Assembly (NCBI RefSeq): GCF_020379485.1
Contig: NW_026014717.1
Span: 1 to 64,000, forward strand
DNA length: 64,000 bases
Source: Brassica napus
Taxonomy: Eukaryota > Streptophyta > Magnoliopsida > Brassicales > Brassicaceae
Direction of reading: 5' to 3'
The notes beneath the pieces were generated by a model, which worked only from the letters and a program-made list of their open reading frames with translations, ran no database searches and had not been told where the DNA came from. Of the stretch, positions 35,776 to 49,060 are shown piece by piece. The position numbers were made by a program, and so were the translations under genes. Numbering within the stretch: position 1 is the first letter of the stretch; each line of letters opens with the position of its first letter.

Positions 35776-36383
35776 TAAGAATCACTTTATATAAGAATAA
35801 ATCTCAACCATTTTGCAAAATAAATACCCCACGCAAAACAATGACAAACAACTGAGCACAAAAAACAATTATTCAACGAATTATGGGTTCCAAACTTAAA
35901 CGATCAACAACACAAAGATCCTTGAATGCCCGCAGAGTTTTTGGAATATATTAGCCGAACATTTCTTCTCCAATTCAAATTGTTCATACAAATCAATTTT
36001 ACAGCATTATGTACTATAAATCAGTTTCAGAAGCATACAAATTAAACTCACTCATATCACATTTAATTGCTCCTCCAAATGACCTCATGCAATACTTTCT
36101 GGCCACAACATTTTTAAAAGGCAAACATCAATTCCAAATGAAAACCTAATGCACCAGCTTAAATTTTAGAAATTCAAATAACAAATAAGGTATGATCTTT
36201 GAAAACAAATTATAAGAATTGTTCAACGTTAAATGTTAACAAATAAATTTACAATATTATCTTAGAAAACAGATTACATTATTATATTCAATCTGAATTA
36301 AGTTTTAAATGTTTTATAAAATTAAAATACATTTTAATATGTCGACAAAAAATACATTTTAATATAAAATTTTATAGTAAACT
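35776..36383. other. AT-rich flank, probably Helitron body
   Basis: Low-GC sequence without a lasting open frame, leading to the Helitron-like 3' terminus at 36384-36413. Nothing else recognisable. Confidence 0.4.
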
Positions 36384-36413
36384 TACCCGCCCGTAGGGCG
36401 GACCAACCCTTAG
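36384..36413 (+). mobile_element. Helitron-like 3' terminus
   Basis: Hairpin CCGCCCGTAGGGCGG followed by ACCAACCCTTAG and T. The last four bases are TTAG, not the standard CTAG or CTAA, so it is an aberrant or mutated end. Confidence 0.6.
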
Positions 36414-37782
36414 TAACAATATAAAATAAAGAAATTGAATCCACACAGCAAAAGTCACATTAAAGTTTACAAGAATAAGCTAAAGCTATAATAAAATTAT
36501 TCATTTATTTGTTGTTAAGCAATAAGAAAATAAGTAATGAAATTAAGAAAAATATGTTAATATGCATTAATAGGCATAAGAAAATTAGAAGTCATGAATC
36601 CAATTGAATAATTTAAATCAGATTTTACTGAAGATGTTCTCAGACACGATTACGTAGACTTTAACAATAGTTATCGTTTTCTTAAGTTACTAGGTTAAGA
36701 CTTGTGTCTTACGCGGGATAATTTTACGCGGGATAATTTTATATAATATATTTTTCTACATATTATTAAATAATAAATATATATATAATAATTAAAAGTT
36801 AGTAACTATTGCATTAAACTGGTGCGAACTTATAAATAAAATTTATTAATCCAAACAATATTTCTTTTATATGATAAGATATTTAATTAAATTTAAATGA
36901 TATTAACATATATAGTATTTTTAATATTAATTTCTACTAAATGATTCTTTCTACTCGTATAGTATTTTTGATCAAACTTTATATTTCATTATGGGATTAA
37001 CAGTTTTAGTAATTTATAAATTTTTAACAAAATTAAGCTGTTAATATGTGTTCAAAGCTTTTATCAAATAAATTTTTTTCAAAGTAAATTTCGAAATTAA
37101 ATTATTTATATATTTTATATGGTGTATAGTATAATTTAAAATGATATATATATTAATCTTAATAATTATTAAATGAGACTTTTTACTTATACGATTTGTA
37201 ATCATTTGTATCTTGTTATTAAAAAAATTTAAACTTTGGATCACGAAATTTGAATATAAGACTTTTAACAGTTTTAGTAATTTATAGTTGTCTTTAAAAA
37301 TTCAAAATATAACATATACAGAAAAATCTAAATTTTTATTATACAGTTAATGTAGTTGTTTACTTTATTTTAATAGTTTAAAATTAAACAAATATGATAG
37401 AAGATAAACTATTTTTTATCAAATCTTTATTATACAAAATCATTAATTGTGATATATTATTTTAGCCTTATTTGGCAATTCTGTAACTTTTACTTAAGAA
37501 AATAATTAAGAACATTAATAATGAATTTATGTTTAGTTAAATATTATATATTTAGATGGGTCAACCTGTTTTTCAAAAGATTCTTATAATCGTTCTAGTG
37601 ATGACATGTGGGTACAAAAAAATGTTATAATGCTTTTCAATTAATATACAAGGGATATATCGAGTACAATAGTATTCGGACTTTATATTATGCAAACAAC
37701 AACAATATTTACTTAACATTGTATCCTTCATGTTAAGCAAACAAACAAAGGGCTTTGGGCTAATTTTAACAATTGAATAGTT
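36414..37782. other. AT-rich DNA with a minus-strand Helitron-like terminus
   Basis: CTAGGTTAAGACTTGTGTC starts at 36690 and the right-hand flank (TTAGTAACTATTGCATTAAA at about 36798) resembles that beside the terminus at 7572, so both probably belong to one Helitron family in minus orientation. The remainder is AT-rich with no gene seen. Confidence 0.4.
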
Positions 37783-37787
37783 TAAAT

Positions 37788-38495
37788 CGTTGGAATTCAT
37801 ACCGGTTTATAATAATTTATAAATCAACCTATGAATTTAGTTTGACTAGAATCTCATGTCAATACTGAAACAAATCTAGATCTTAAGGTTTCGTATATAC
37901 CTGGTTATTCGCAGCGGAAGATAAATAAATCAAGTCGAGATTACTAGCACTCCAAGCGTCGTGCCTCTACCGGTATCCACACGCACACAAACTAGATCGA
38001 AACGAGATGCTAGTACCGTCGAGATCAAATCTAAAAAAACCTTGACAAACTCCTTTGTCTCTCTTTTTGTTTATGTTTAGGGTTTTACGTTTCAAGCGGC
38101 TTGAACTCATTATTTAATTATGAGAGATCATTATCATTATATAATGACCTAGCTTTATTTTACGTGAAGGAGGTAATGTGGGCTGAGCCCATTAACACAT
38201 CTATTCTCTTCTTAAGAGATGCACGTGTAATTCTCACATATATAATTATATCACATGTAATGTATATAGTAATCCCTTAAGAACATAACATATTATTAAT
38301 CTAGTTTGCATAGGTGTGTGACCCTATAGGATCATATAATATTAGTAATGAATTCTCAATTCATAGATTATAAGCGGTTTTTAGCAAAACATTATAACCA
38401 CCTAATATTATACGATCGTCAATCTCGACACTACGACTTTAACAAGAGTAAGTACAAATGATTTTAGGACAAATGATTTTAGGACATTCCCAACA
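37788..38495 (-). repeat. Copia 3' LTR
   Basis: Left-hand LTR, which is the 3' LTR because the element reads on the minus strand. Its outermost base is C where the other LTR has T. Confidence 0.9.
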
Positions 38496-39261
38496 ATCTC
38501 CCACTTGTACTAGAATCATCTATTCTCATAATCCATTTGTCTCTATATCTCGATCTCAACATAAGGCAATAACTAGTGTCATCCTTATTAAGCTAGATCA
38601 CGTTTATCGAACTCTGATTTATACTGATAAGACAAACGACTGACAATCACCTCGTTTGAGCACGACCATGCATTTTTCAGTATCAAATCTTCGATAGGCC
38701 CAATGATATATATCTCCCGTTATATGGGAGGGACAAATCCCATCTTGTTCCATCCATGTTCCTTAACAAACTTCATAAAACACCTAATCAATGCCTTTAT
38801 AATCACCAGTTACGGCTGACGTTTGACAAGGTCAAAGTGAACTAATCCATAAATAAAGAATCATGACGAACTCAAGTCTAAGGATTATACTCTATAGTCG
38901 TAATGAGAAACTCTCATGACACTCATATAACAATCTTGTAGAGTTCTCATAGCGGGTCAGTCCGATCATGTGTTCTCTAACACATATCCATGTGATTGAT
39001 TTCAATACCACATATTGAATGACTACATGAAACTTAGTCATCAATCACCTCACATACTAGCCATTCATGGTTATTAATGTCCCACGTTAACAACCTTGAC
39101 TAGGGACCTCAACAATTTATAGCATCTTTCACTTATAGAGTTTCATGATCAAGTCACATATTTGATGACCTATAAGAATGATATAAATTATTTTGGGACA
39201 TTTATTTAATTATCCAATAATCAAATAAATCTGAAACAATTTCATTTGTTTGAATACATAA

Positions 39262-41860
39262 CTAAATGTATGTCAATATGAACATCATATCATAAACATA
39301 AAGCCTCCCACTAAAATCAACATCACATCTTAAGATACTTAAACTCATGGCTGCAGTATGACTCTCATACTTAGGCCATGGAAGAGGCTTGGTCAATGGA
39401 TCAACAACATTTGCATCCATTGAGACTATACTATAGTGCGTTGCTTGGAACTCTTCCAACCCACCATTCACCATTAAGACAAAAGATGAAACCAACTCGT
39501 GATCGAAAATCTACTTTGTCATTTTTGAAAAATTGGCAACGCTGTAACCACTTACAACAAGCTCATAAATTCCTCCATAGACCAAGAACGTATCCTTAGT
39601 ATTTCTCAAATACTTGAGGATATTCTTGACTGTTGTCCACTGACTTTCACCTGGATCAGATTGGTATCGACTCATCATGCTCAAAGCACATGCAACATCT
39701 GGACGAGTACAGATCATGGCATACATGATAGATCCTTTAGCAGAAGCATATGGGATTTTACTCATGCGCTCTCGCTCATCCTGTGTTGAAAGACACTGAG
39801 TCTTACTAAGAGTTATGCCGTGAGACATTGGCAAAAAGCCTTTCTTGGAATCATGCATCTTGAATCTATGTAAGACCTTATCGATATAAGTATCTTGACA
39901 TAATCCAATAGTCTTATTTAATCTATCTCTATAGATTCTTATTCCAAGGATATATGTAGCTTTTTCCATGTCTTTCATTAGGAAACAACCTCAAAGTATG
40001 TCATCTACATACAACACCAAGGAAAACTGCGCTCCCACTAGTCTTCTTGTAAACGCAAGGTTCTTCTTTATCTCTAATGAAATCAAACTCTTTGATTGCC
40101 TCATTAAAACGAAGATTCCAAATCCGATATGCTTGCTTCAAGCAATATATTGGAGTCAGGGCTCATCATAGCATCCTCAAAGGACGTAGGTTCATCACTC
40201 TCTATTATCAATAGATCATGATGATCCGTCACCCAAACCTCATATCTATCAGGTTCGTGACGTGTACTTCGGACCTATGCACTTCAGGTTTCACAGGTAT
40301 AGATTCTACGACTCTTCGTAAATCTAATTGATCATCTTCCTAAGATGATGAAACCATCTCATGTGTTTCTCGAACTTCTTCGAGTTGTACTTTACTCCCA
40401 CTGTTCTTCTTAGAAAGAAATTCTCTCTAAAGAAAAACACCACTATGAGCAACAAACACTTTGTTCTCGGTGGGGTAGTAAAAGTAATAACTTTTGGTTT
40501 CTTTAGGACAACCAATGAAGTAGCATTCATCAGATTTAGGTCCAAGCTTATCAGTAAACATATGTTTGACATAAGCATTAGAACCTTAAATTTTCAGAAA
40601 AGACATATTTGGAACATTTCCAGTCCACATCTCATATGGTGTCTTCTCAACTGATTTTTATGGACATCTATTTAGCGTAAACGCAAATGTTTCTAGAGCG
40701 TATCTCCAAAAATATGGTGGAAGATCTGTATGACTCATCATAGACCGAACAATATCCAATAAAGTTCAGATTTCTCCTTTCGGACACACCATTCCACTGT
40801 GGTGTTCCTGGAGGAGTGAGTTGTGAAACAATTCCGCATTCTCTCAGATGATCATTAAATGCTTAACTCAAATATTCTCCACCTCGATCAAATCGAAGAG
40901 TTTTTATTTTCTTGTCAAGCTGATTTTGTACTTCATTCTGAAATTCTTTGAACTTTTTAAAAGATTCAGACTTATGTTTCATTAGATACACATAACCGTA
41001 TCTACTGAAGTCGTCAGTAAATGTAATAAAGTACTGATAGTTTCCTCTAGCATTATATTCATTGGGCCGCATACATCAGTATGTACAAGTTCCAATAAGT
41101 CTTTGGCTCTTTCACTATGTCCAGTAAAATGAACCTTAGCCATTTTACCCAATAAATAAGATTCACATTTTCATATGATTCATAATCAAATGAGCTCAAA
41201 AGTCCATCACTATGAAGCTTTTGAATGCGTTTCTTATTTATTTGGCCCAAACGACAATGCCAAAGAAAATTTTGATTCGTGTCGTTAGACTTGAATCTTT
41301 TGGTACTGATATTATAGACAGGCACGCTTTGGTCTAAAATATAAAGTCCTTTCTCCAATGGACCGCTACCATAAAAGATATCATTACGATCAAAAGAACA
41401 ACACTTGTTTTTTTTTATCGAAAACTGAAATCCTTCCAAATCCAAACAAGGAATGGAAATAATATTCCTACTTATAGCAGGTACATAGTAGCAATTCTTA
41501 AGTTCTAAAACCAAGCCTGAAGGTAAAGACAAGTGAAATGTTCTCACGGCTAATGCATCAACTCTTGCTCCATTTCCCACACGTAGGTCCACTTGTCCTT
41601 TCTTCAAAATTCTACTGTTGCGTAGGCCATTCATATTCGTACAAATAAGAGCACCACGGCCGGTATCCAATACCCATGAAGTTGAACCAGAAGTAGTAAC
41701 ATTTACTCCTATAACATAAATACCCTAGACAATGTTTCAAAAGTCTTTTTCTTTTTCAGATCTTCAAAGTAGGGTTTAAACTCTTGTTTGAGAACAATTC
41801 TCAAGTTTCGATACCATTGGAGGAAATTTGATCCATTGAATTTGTCCTTCTTAAGGACAT
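39262..41860 (-). pseudogene. Copia Gag-Pol remnant
   Basis: Pieces in order on the minus strand: a gag start (about 41757-41856, with FNGSNFLQWYRNLRIVL); a protease DTG site and GAG-pre-integrase domain (41059-41670, with WHCRLGQINKKRIQKLH); integrase core (40863-41072, with FTDDFSRYGYVY and FDRGGEY, two of the acidic residues); reverse transcriptase with the YVDD motif at 40000-40011, followed two codons later by a TGA; the RT end (39511-39978, starting MKDMEKATYILGIRIYRDR); and an RNase H end (39262-39495, with ANVVDPLTKPLPWPK). Most of gag between its first helix and the protease is deleted. There are several frameshifts, so no polyprotein can be made. Confidence 0.88.
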
Positions 41861-42622
41861 ATTACAATGAAAATGGGTTGTGAGGAGTTAACATTGCTTG
41901 AATAGAAGAATAGCGAATATTAATATGATGTTCATGAATTAGAGAAATCTCAACAGATAAGAAAACTCATATTATATTCAAAACAATTTCCTCAAATAAA
42001 TATAATAATCCAAGATCCATGTTTCACTAAAATTCGAATGAGCTTTGGCTCATCGCCCAAATGTTTAGCTATTTAGGTAAGCAATACTTTGCTAATTATA
42101 TCAAATATAATTCTTGGTTGTCAGACAACATCTTATGTCTTATCAAACCTATGTCTCTAAGCCCAAAACCGTTTTGATAGCCTAGTCAATTAAACCAGTC
42201 TTATATTCATATGGTAACCGTTACCATCTACCTCACTTATGTAATTGCACACACCTTGCTTTGGCAAGCCCATCTTACAACGAAACAAACTTTGATAGTT
42301 GATAAGATTGGGTAGACATCAAAAGTACTTGAAATTAATTGAGGAACAAATTTTAATTCAATTTGAACTTATATTTAAAATTATATCTAATATAAATATA
42401 AATCTAACTAATACATATCTTATATGTATTTTAATTGAATTATAAATAATTATATTAATTTAATCTAATTAAAATAATTAATTATTTATATATTTGATTT
42501 TAGAATTTAATCTTATTAAAATCTAATCAAACGACCAAACCAATTGGACCAAACGAATTGTATTAAACCAATCAAGCCAAACACTTGATTCAATCGGTTT
42601 CACATGCAAATTAATTATAGAA

Positions 42623-43308
42623 CTAGATCTTGACCCGCACGACCGTGCGGGATTATTTATCAAGTTATTAATAATTTTTAAATTTTAAAATAACTAATTC
42701 TATTATTCATAATTTAACAAACATTTTCTTTATATTTATTTGCATAAATTTTATGAATAATTTAATGCATGGTGATATATGGAAATAAATTAATTATGTT
42801 TTGTGATTTATTTATATAATCTATCTTTCTTACTTAAAATTAAAGGAATTATTGTTTATTTTTCATTTGATTAATTATTTCGACCTAATTTAAAGATGTT
42901 TGGTATTAATTAATATTGTTAATAGCATTGATCTGTTTGGACTAATTATTTTAGTAAAATGGCAGTGTATAGTATTTAGTAGGCTAAATTAAAATTATTT
43001 CAATATGATAATTGGGCCACTTCTAATATCTACATTTTATTATTTTGTGTTTCTACTACACACGCAAGCCCACGTAAAAAAAATCTAAATACTAACAAAC
43101 ATATTTATAATGAACAACAAAACATCATTTAATTAAATATAAGTATTGCCTATTTTAAACTCGGACCCGCTTAATGATTCCGGCAGAAAGCAAAGTATAA
43201 CTTATGAATTTAAGTGGGTCTAAATTTATAAGAGGAGGTGTATTAAATTTAAAAACTTACGAAACAATAGTTAGGTCCAATGTAATGTTTCTGTTTTAAT
43301 AATATAGA
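42623..43308 (-). mobile_element. Small non-autonomous Helitron nested in the copia element
   Basis: On the minus strand it starts TCTATATTATTAAAACAG (from 43308) and ends with the hairpin CCCGCACGGTCGTGCGGG followed by TCAAGATCTAG (to 42623). An A precedes and a T follows, the normal A|T insertion site. It is 686 bp long with no coding. It lies between the copia primer-binding site and gag, so it inserted after the copia element. Confidence 0.88.
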
Positions 43309-43799
43309 TCACTTTATGTATTACAATAATACACGATTACCTTATATTATACGATTCACATTGAATGAATATGCATATTATACTATTCAAAAATCAACGA
43401 CCAAATATTACTATAATATATGTTGACTTTTAAATCAAATATGCAATCACCTTATGAACATATGCATGCGTAATCACTATTACACATATTCAAACTACAC
43501 TACGAATCACATGCGTATGTAATTATTATTATATGCATGCGGTTAACGTATACGTTGGTATGTGGTAATCGTAATATACAATATCCAAATTAAGATATGG
43601 ACCTTTCTAAAATACATGTATATCTAATATACCCTTATCTTTATTTTAGAAATTGATGAACATCTTCATCAACTTACGATTATCACAGGCTCGGTTGATT
43701 AACAATTTAAACAAGATCGAACAAAATTATTTATCTATATCAATATATAAATTAAATAAGATTCAATTTCAGTATTAAATAAGTAGGCTCTGATACCAC

Positions 43800-44494
43800 T
43801 GTTGGAATTCATACCGGTTTATAACAATTTATAAATCAACCTATGAATTTAGTTTGCCTAGAATCTCATGTCAATACTGAAACAAATCTAGATCTTAAGG
43901 TTTCGTATATACCTGATTATTCACAGCAGAAGATAAATAAACCAAGTCGAGATTACTAGCACTCCAAGCGTCGTACCTCTACCGATATCCACACGAACAC
44001 AAAATAGATCGAAATGGGATGCTAGTGCCGTCGAGATCAAATCTCAAAAAACCTTGACAAACTCCTTTGTCTCTCTTTTTGTTTATGTTTAGGGTTTTAA
44101 GTTTCAAGCGGCTTGAACTCATTATTTAATTATGAGAGATCATTATCATTATATAATGACCTAGCTTTACTTTACGTTAAGGAGGTAATGTGGGCTGAAC
44201 CCATTAACACATCTAATCTCTTCGTAAGAGATGCACGTGTAATTCTCCATATTACATATATAATTATATCACATATAATGTATATTGTAATCCCTTAAGA
44301 ACATAACATATTATTAATCTAGTTTGCTTAAGTGTGTGATCCTATATTAATAATATTAATAATGAATTCTCAATTCATAGATTATAAGCGGTTTCTAGCA
44401 AAACATTATAACCACCTAATATTATACGATTGTCAATCTCGACACAACGACTTTAACAAAAGTAAGTACAAATGATTTTAGGACATTCCCAACA
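43800..44494 (-). repeat. Copia 5' LTR
   Basis: Right-hand LTR, next to the primer-binding site. It differs from its partner by scattered substitutions and small indels (for example ACAATTTATAAATC against ATAATTTATAAATC), which fits an old insertion. Confidence 0.9.
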
Positions 44495-44559
44495 TAAATA
44501 TCTTATTACACTACAAGAAAACAGCGGTATTCTGACGGACATTTCGACGGAAAATGAAA

Positions 44560-44850
44560 TCCTCGGAATATACCGAGGAATTTCCGAGGAAATTCCGAGG
44601 AAACACAAAATTGGGGTTCCTCGGAATTTCCTCGGAATATACCGACGGAATTCCGAGGAAACCTCAGTCCGTCGGAATATTCCGAGGAAATTCCGAGGAA
44701 CAATGTGTTCCTCGGAAAAAATCGATGAATTCCGAGGAAATATTATAGCCGTTGGAGAGCCGTTGGGGGATTTTACAAAATTCCGAGGAAATTCCGACGA
44801 AGTAGCCTTTTCCGTCGGAATTCCGTCGGAATTTCCTCGGTCTGTCGGCA
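44560..44850. repeat. CACTA left subterminal repeats
   Basis: Dense direct and inverted copies of TTCCGAGGAA, TTCCTCGGAA, TTCCGACGGA and close variants. In En/Spm such motifs are the binding sites of TNPA, and the same role is inferred here. The open frames on both strands across it are products of the repeat. Confidence 0.8.
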
Positions 44851-44860
44851 GGATTTAAAC

Positions 44861-44868
44861 TATAAATA
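44861..44868 (+). promoter_or_regulatory. TATA box of the transposase gene
   Basis: TATAAATA lies 84 bp upstream of the first ATG (44952), just inside the subterminal repeats and followed by a CT-rich leader. This is the usual CACTA layout, in which TNPA-type sites overlap the promoter. Confidence 0.6.
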
Positions 44869-44951
44869 CAAGCACTCCTCTACCTCTTCATTCACTCCAT
44901 ATCTTCATCCTCTCTTACTCTATTTACACACGAATTTGATTCATAAAAAAT

Positions 44952-47900
44952 ATGTCTTCTTCAAATTATTTTCGTTCTTGGATCGATCGACCTCATTTGG
45001 ATCAGAACACGAGATTGCTTACGGAAGAATACCAACGAGGTTATTAAAGAGTGGGTTGTTTGGACTCATCTATATTTGAGTGGGTTAGTTCACCGACTCA
45101 TCTATATTTGAGTGGGTTAGTTCACCGAGATTGCTCATGGGGTTAGTTCACCGACAACCGGAAGAAAAAACAGGTATGTTAAGATGTCCTTGCTCTAATT
45201 GTAAAAATAGAAAGGTTATTAAAGAGTGGGTTGTTTGGACTCATCTATATTTGAGTGGGTTTACACGAAGTTACAAAATTTGGTGTCATCATGGGGAAAC
45301 TGATTATGAACATGGTAGTACTAGCGAACCTCAGCCAGCGGTTAGATTAGAAGAACCAATTAGAACGGATGTAGATTATGGTGTAGGTACTGAGCAGATG
45401 GTAAATGATCATTTTAGAGGGGAAGATTTACCCAATGTAGAAGCTAGGAGATTTTATGATATGTTGGATGCTGGAAAGCAACCATTGTACGAAGGTTGCA
45501 GAGATGGTCATTCAGCTTTATCATCTGCTACAAGATTGATGGGCATTAAAACAGATTATAATTTGGCTGAAGACTGTGTGGATGCGATTGCTGATTTTGT
45601 AAAAGGTATTCTACCCGAGGATAATGTAGCTCCTGGTTCATACTACGAGGTTCAGAAACTCGTAGCTGGTCTTGGTTTATCGTATCAGGTAATAGATGTA
45701 TGCAGCGACAACTGCATGATTTATTGGAGGGCGGATGAACAGCGGGTTACATGCAAATTTTGTGGAAAGCCTCGTTATAAAGATACGAGTGGAAGAGTTC
45801 CAGTGCCATATAAAAGGATGTGGTATTTACCTTTGATGGAAAGGTTGCAGAGGTTGTATCTGTCTGAACGCACAGCGCAACCAATGAGATGGCATGCGGA
45901 GCACTCAACAGATGGTGAGATCAGACATCCTTCAGATGCAAAAGCGTGGAAGCATTTCCAATCAAAGTATCCCGACTTTGCGTATGAGAGAAGAAATGTC
46001 TACCTTGGATTATGTACTGATGGTTTCAGTCCGTTTGGCAAGAGTGGAAGACAGTATTATCTATGGCCCGTCATTCTTACACCATACAACCTCCCCCCAA
46101 ACTTGTGCTTGCGACGAGAGTTTTTGTTTCTCTCGATTCTCGTTCCCGGACCAGAGCATCCTAAGAGATCACTTGATGTGTTTCTTCAGCCACTAATATA
46201 TGAGTTGCAACAACTATGGGCTCAAGGTGCTGAAACATACGATGTCTTGTGTAAAGAAAACTTTCAAATGCGGGCAGTACTAATGTGGACAATAAGTGAT
46301 TTTCCAGCATATGGTATGTTGTCTGGATGGACAACGCATGGAAGGCTATCATGTCCATATTGTCAAGATAACACTGATGCTTTCCAACTAAAACACGGAA
46401 GGAAAACGTGTTGGTTTGACTGTCACAGGAGATTCCTACCACCTGATCATCCATATCGTAGGAGTAGGAATTTGTTTACGAAGAACAAGAGGGTGTTTGA
46501 CAGTCCACCTCCGGAAATTTGTGGAAAGATTTGAAGATACAACTAAGAGATTTTGGTGCAGAAAGGACGCCAGAAGTCGGTGGACATGAGCGTTTTCCGG
46601 TAGATGCTGTTGGAGAACTACATAACTGGCACAAAAAAAGTATTTTCTGGGATCTGCCATACTGGGAGGATCATCTGCTAAGGCATAATTTAGATGTCAT
46701 GCATATTGAGAAGAACTTTTTTGACAATCTCATGAACACGATCCTTAATGTTCAAGGTAAAACAAAGGATAATTTGAAGTCAAGACTGGATTTAGTCGAT
46801 ATATGTGCTCGTTCAGAACTTCATGTTGATGAGAATGGTAGGGCTCCTTTTCCCAAATACTGACTTGATGCAGCGGGAAAAGATGCGTTCTTTGATTGGA
46901 TTTCAAACGATGTGGAATTTCCAGACGGTTACGCATCAAATTTGCGTAACTGTATCGACAGAAAGGAAGGAAAGTTTACTGGCTTGAAAAGCCACGATTG
47001 CCATGTAATGATGCAGCGCCTCCTTCCGTTCGCCTTCAAGGAACTATTACCACGAAATGTTCATGAAGCAATTGCAGGGATAAGTGGTTTCTTCTGCGAT
47101 TTATGCACGAGATCAGTGACTCTTGAAGGTATTGAAAATTTGAAGACAAACATAGCCGTGATTCAGTGCAACCTTGAGAAGATATTTCCTCCCTCATTTT
47201 TTGATGTTATGGAGCATCTTGTTATTCACCTGGCAAGAGAATTGGAACTTGGTGTTCCTGTGCAGTATAGATGGATGTATCTGTATGAGCGGTATATGTT
47301 CCATTTGAAGAAGATGGTGAAAAATTTAAGTAGGGTGGAAGGTTCTATAGTCGCACAGATGATCAATGAAGAAACTTCAAACTTTGCCCAGTACTACTTT
47401 CCAGCAGAAGTTCAGACCAAAAACAGAAGACCTGCTTGGCATGATGATAGAGGCGAACGGGCAACATATCATGTTACGGTTCCAGACATTTTCACAGATG
47501 TTGGACGACTTAGCGGAAAACCAAAGGACCGTCGACTTACTGAGCAGGAGCGCAGTCATTTGCAAACATATTTGCTCACCAACTGCGAAGACGTTCTTCA
47601 ATATGAGAGGTAAATAAATGAGCTTACAAATTTTTATTTTAACAAGTTGAAATTTAAATCTTAATTAATTACATTGTTGTCATCATATACAGGATTTTCA
47701 TGGCAGAAAAGCGGTTCGAGTATAGATACGCCACAGAGGACGAACTAGAAGAAATGAAGCAGAGAGAATTTAGTGGATGGATGTTTACTTATGTGAGTGC
47801 TTTAAACAAATTAAAATATATTTTATCACATATTTATACTAATTCACATTTATTGATATAATATATATATATGTGCTATTAATAGGTGTCTGCTGGTTTG

Positions 47901-48651
47901 GCCAGAGGTGAAACATTTGACGATTGGATACGTGAGATGGTCGTTGGACCAAACTTTGTTGTGAAGTCATATCCGAGATTTTGTACTCGAGGATATGCAT
48001 TCACAACTCAGAAGAGGAGACGTTCGAGTACGACTTATGATGCTGGCGTTTGTTCTGCATCAGGAGATGATGTATACTACGGACACATACATGAGATTTT
48101 GGAAATTAAGTATTTGGGCATGGTTGGATTGCGCTGTACTGTTTTCTATTGTGATTGGCACGACAACACCCCAGATCGAGGTGTGAGAACAGATGCATTT
48201 GGTGTTACATCAGTAAATTCGAGGCGAAAGCTGCAATATTATGATCCTTTCATTCTTGCTTCTCAGGCCGATCAGGTAATTAAATGTTAATTATTCAGAA
48301 TGATTCATCATCATGTGTATTAATTTATAATTTTTCTAAATGTTACAGGTTTGTTATATCAAGTACCCCCGGGTAAGGAACAGAGATGATCCATGGGTTA
48401 CTGTTACAAGACTCAACCCGAGAGGCAGAGTTCAGGGAAGTTCTGAGCTGGAAGACCCACTACAACCAAGCACATCCGACAACTTAAGTGCAGCAGAAGA
48501 TTTAGCTGGAGTTGGCCTTGTAGTCGATTTAACCGACTTTGGAGAGGAAGCCGTCGTTCACGTAGAGGATGAACCAGTGATTGGAGAGTTTCATCAAGAT
48601 CCAGATTCAGATTCATCTGGTGATGATGACTCGGAAACAAACTACCATTGA
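44952..48651 (+). pseudogene. TNPD-type CACTA transposase, disrupted
   Basis: The first ATG (44952, MSSSNYFRSWIDRPHLD) is closed by a stop at 45045 because a copy of downstream sequence (45213-45262) has been inserted around 45041-45120. The main frame, 45131-46534, holds the Transpos_assoc region (CPCSNCKNRK, near residues 19-28) and the Transposase_21 domain (MYWRADEQR-like, TCKFCGKPRY). At about 46523 one base is missing and the frame shifts to 46519-46863 (HNWHKKSIFWDLPYWEDHLL, LDVMHIEKNFFDN). A TGA at 46861 interrupts the entry to the DUF4218 region (46912-47613). Spliced exons follow: about 47693-47791, 47886-48275 (DUF4216 region, YPRFCTRGYAFTTQ) and 48350-48651, with GT-AG introns. 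This enzyme class cuts CACTA ends, but this copy cannot make it whole. Confidence 0.9.
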
Positions 48652-49060
48652 ACTTATTATTATTTTTTTTAAGAAATACCGAGGAAATTCCGAGGAACAC
48701 TTGATATAACCTCTTTCCTCGGATAATAGTTATTTGGTTTATCTAGCAAGGCAAAGCTGAATACGAATTAAAAACTACTCAGAACACAACCAAATAAAAC
48801 GAAGAAACCATGTAAAAGAAATACGAACTCATATTTAAGAAACGCAAAAAAAAACTCAGTTCAAAATTAACAGAAAATAAGACCATAAAAGTTAGTAGAA
48901 TAGAAAAGAAAATAAAATAGCGGTGATAGCTTCTACTCTGTCTCCTCCTCCATATGTTCCTGCATCGTTGGGTCTCTTGGACTTCTTTCTTACCCGTGTG
49001 GGGATGAGAGTTCTAAGGTTTAGATCCAAAAAGGTCGGGTTTTGCCTTATAATTCTGTTT

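Larger units (their letters stand above)
37788..44494 (-). mobile_element. Ty1/copia retrotransposon, complete ends, decayed interior
   Basis: LTRs at 37788-38495 (708 bp) and 43800-44494 (695 bp) begin TGTTGGAATTC (the left one mutated to CGTTGG) and end CATTCCCAACA. They are flanked by TAAAT on both sides (37783-37787 and 44495-44499), a perfect 5-bp target duplication. Reading on the minus strand, TGGTATCAGAGCC (43786-43798) is the primer-binding site and CAAGTGGGAGAT beside the left LTR is the polypurine tract. The order gag, protease, integrase, reverse transcriptase, RNase H identifies the copia superfamily. Stops, frameshifts and a gag deletion make it defective. A Helitron (42623-43308) is nested inside. 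Confidence 0.92.

Noticed and set aside
44472..44858. Frames rich in GIPRKFRG/RNIPRKF on both strands (also at 53092-53638)
   Set aside because: Products of the TTCCGAGGAA subterminal repeats of the CACTA element.
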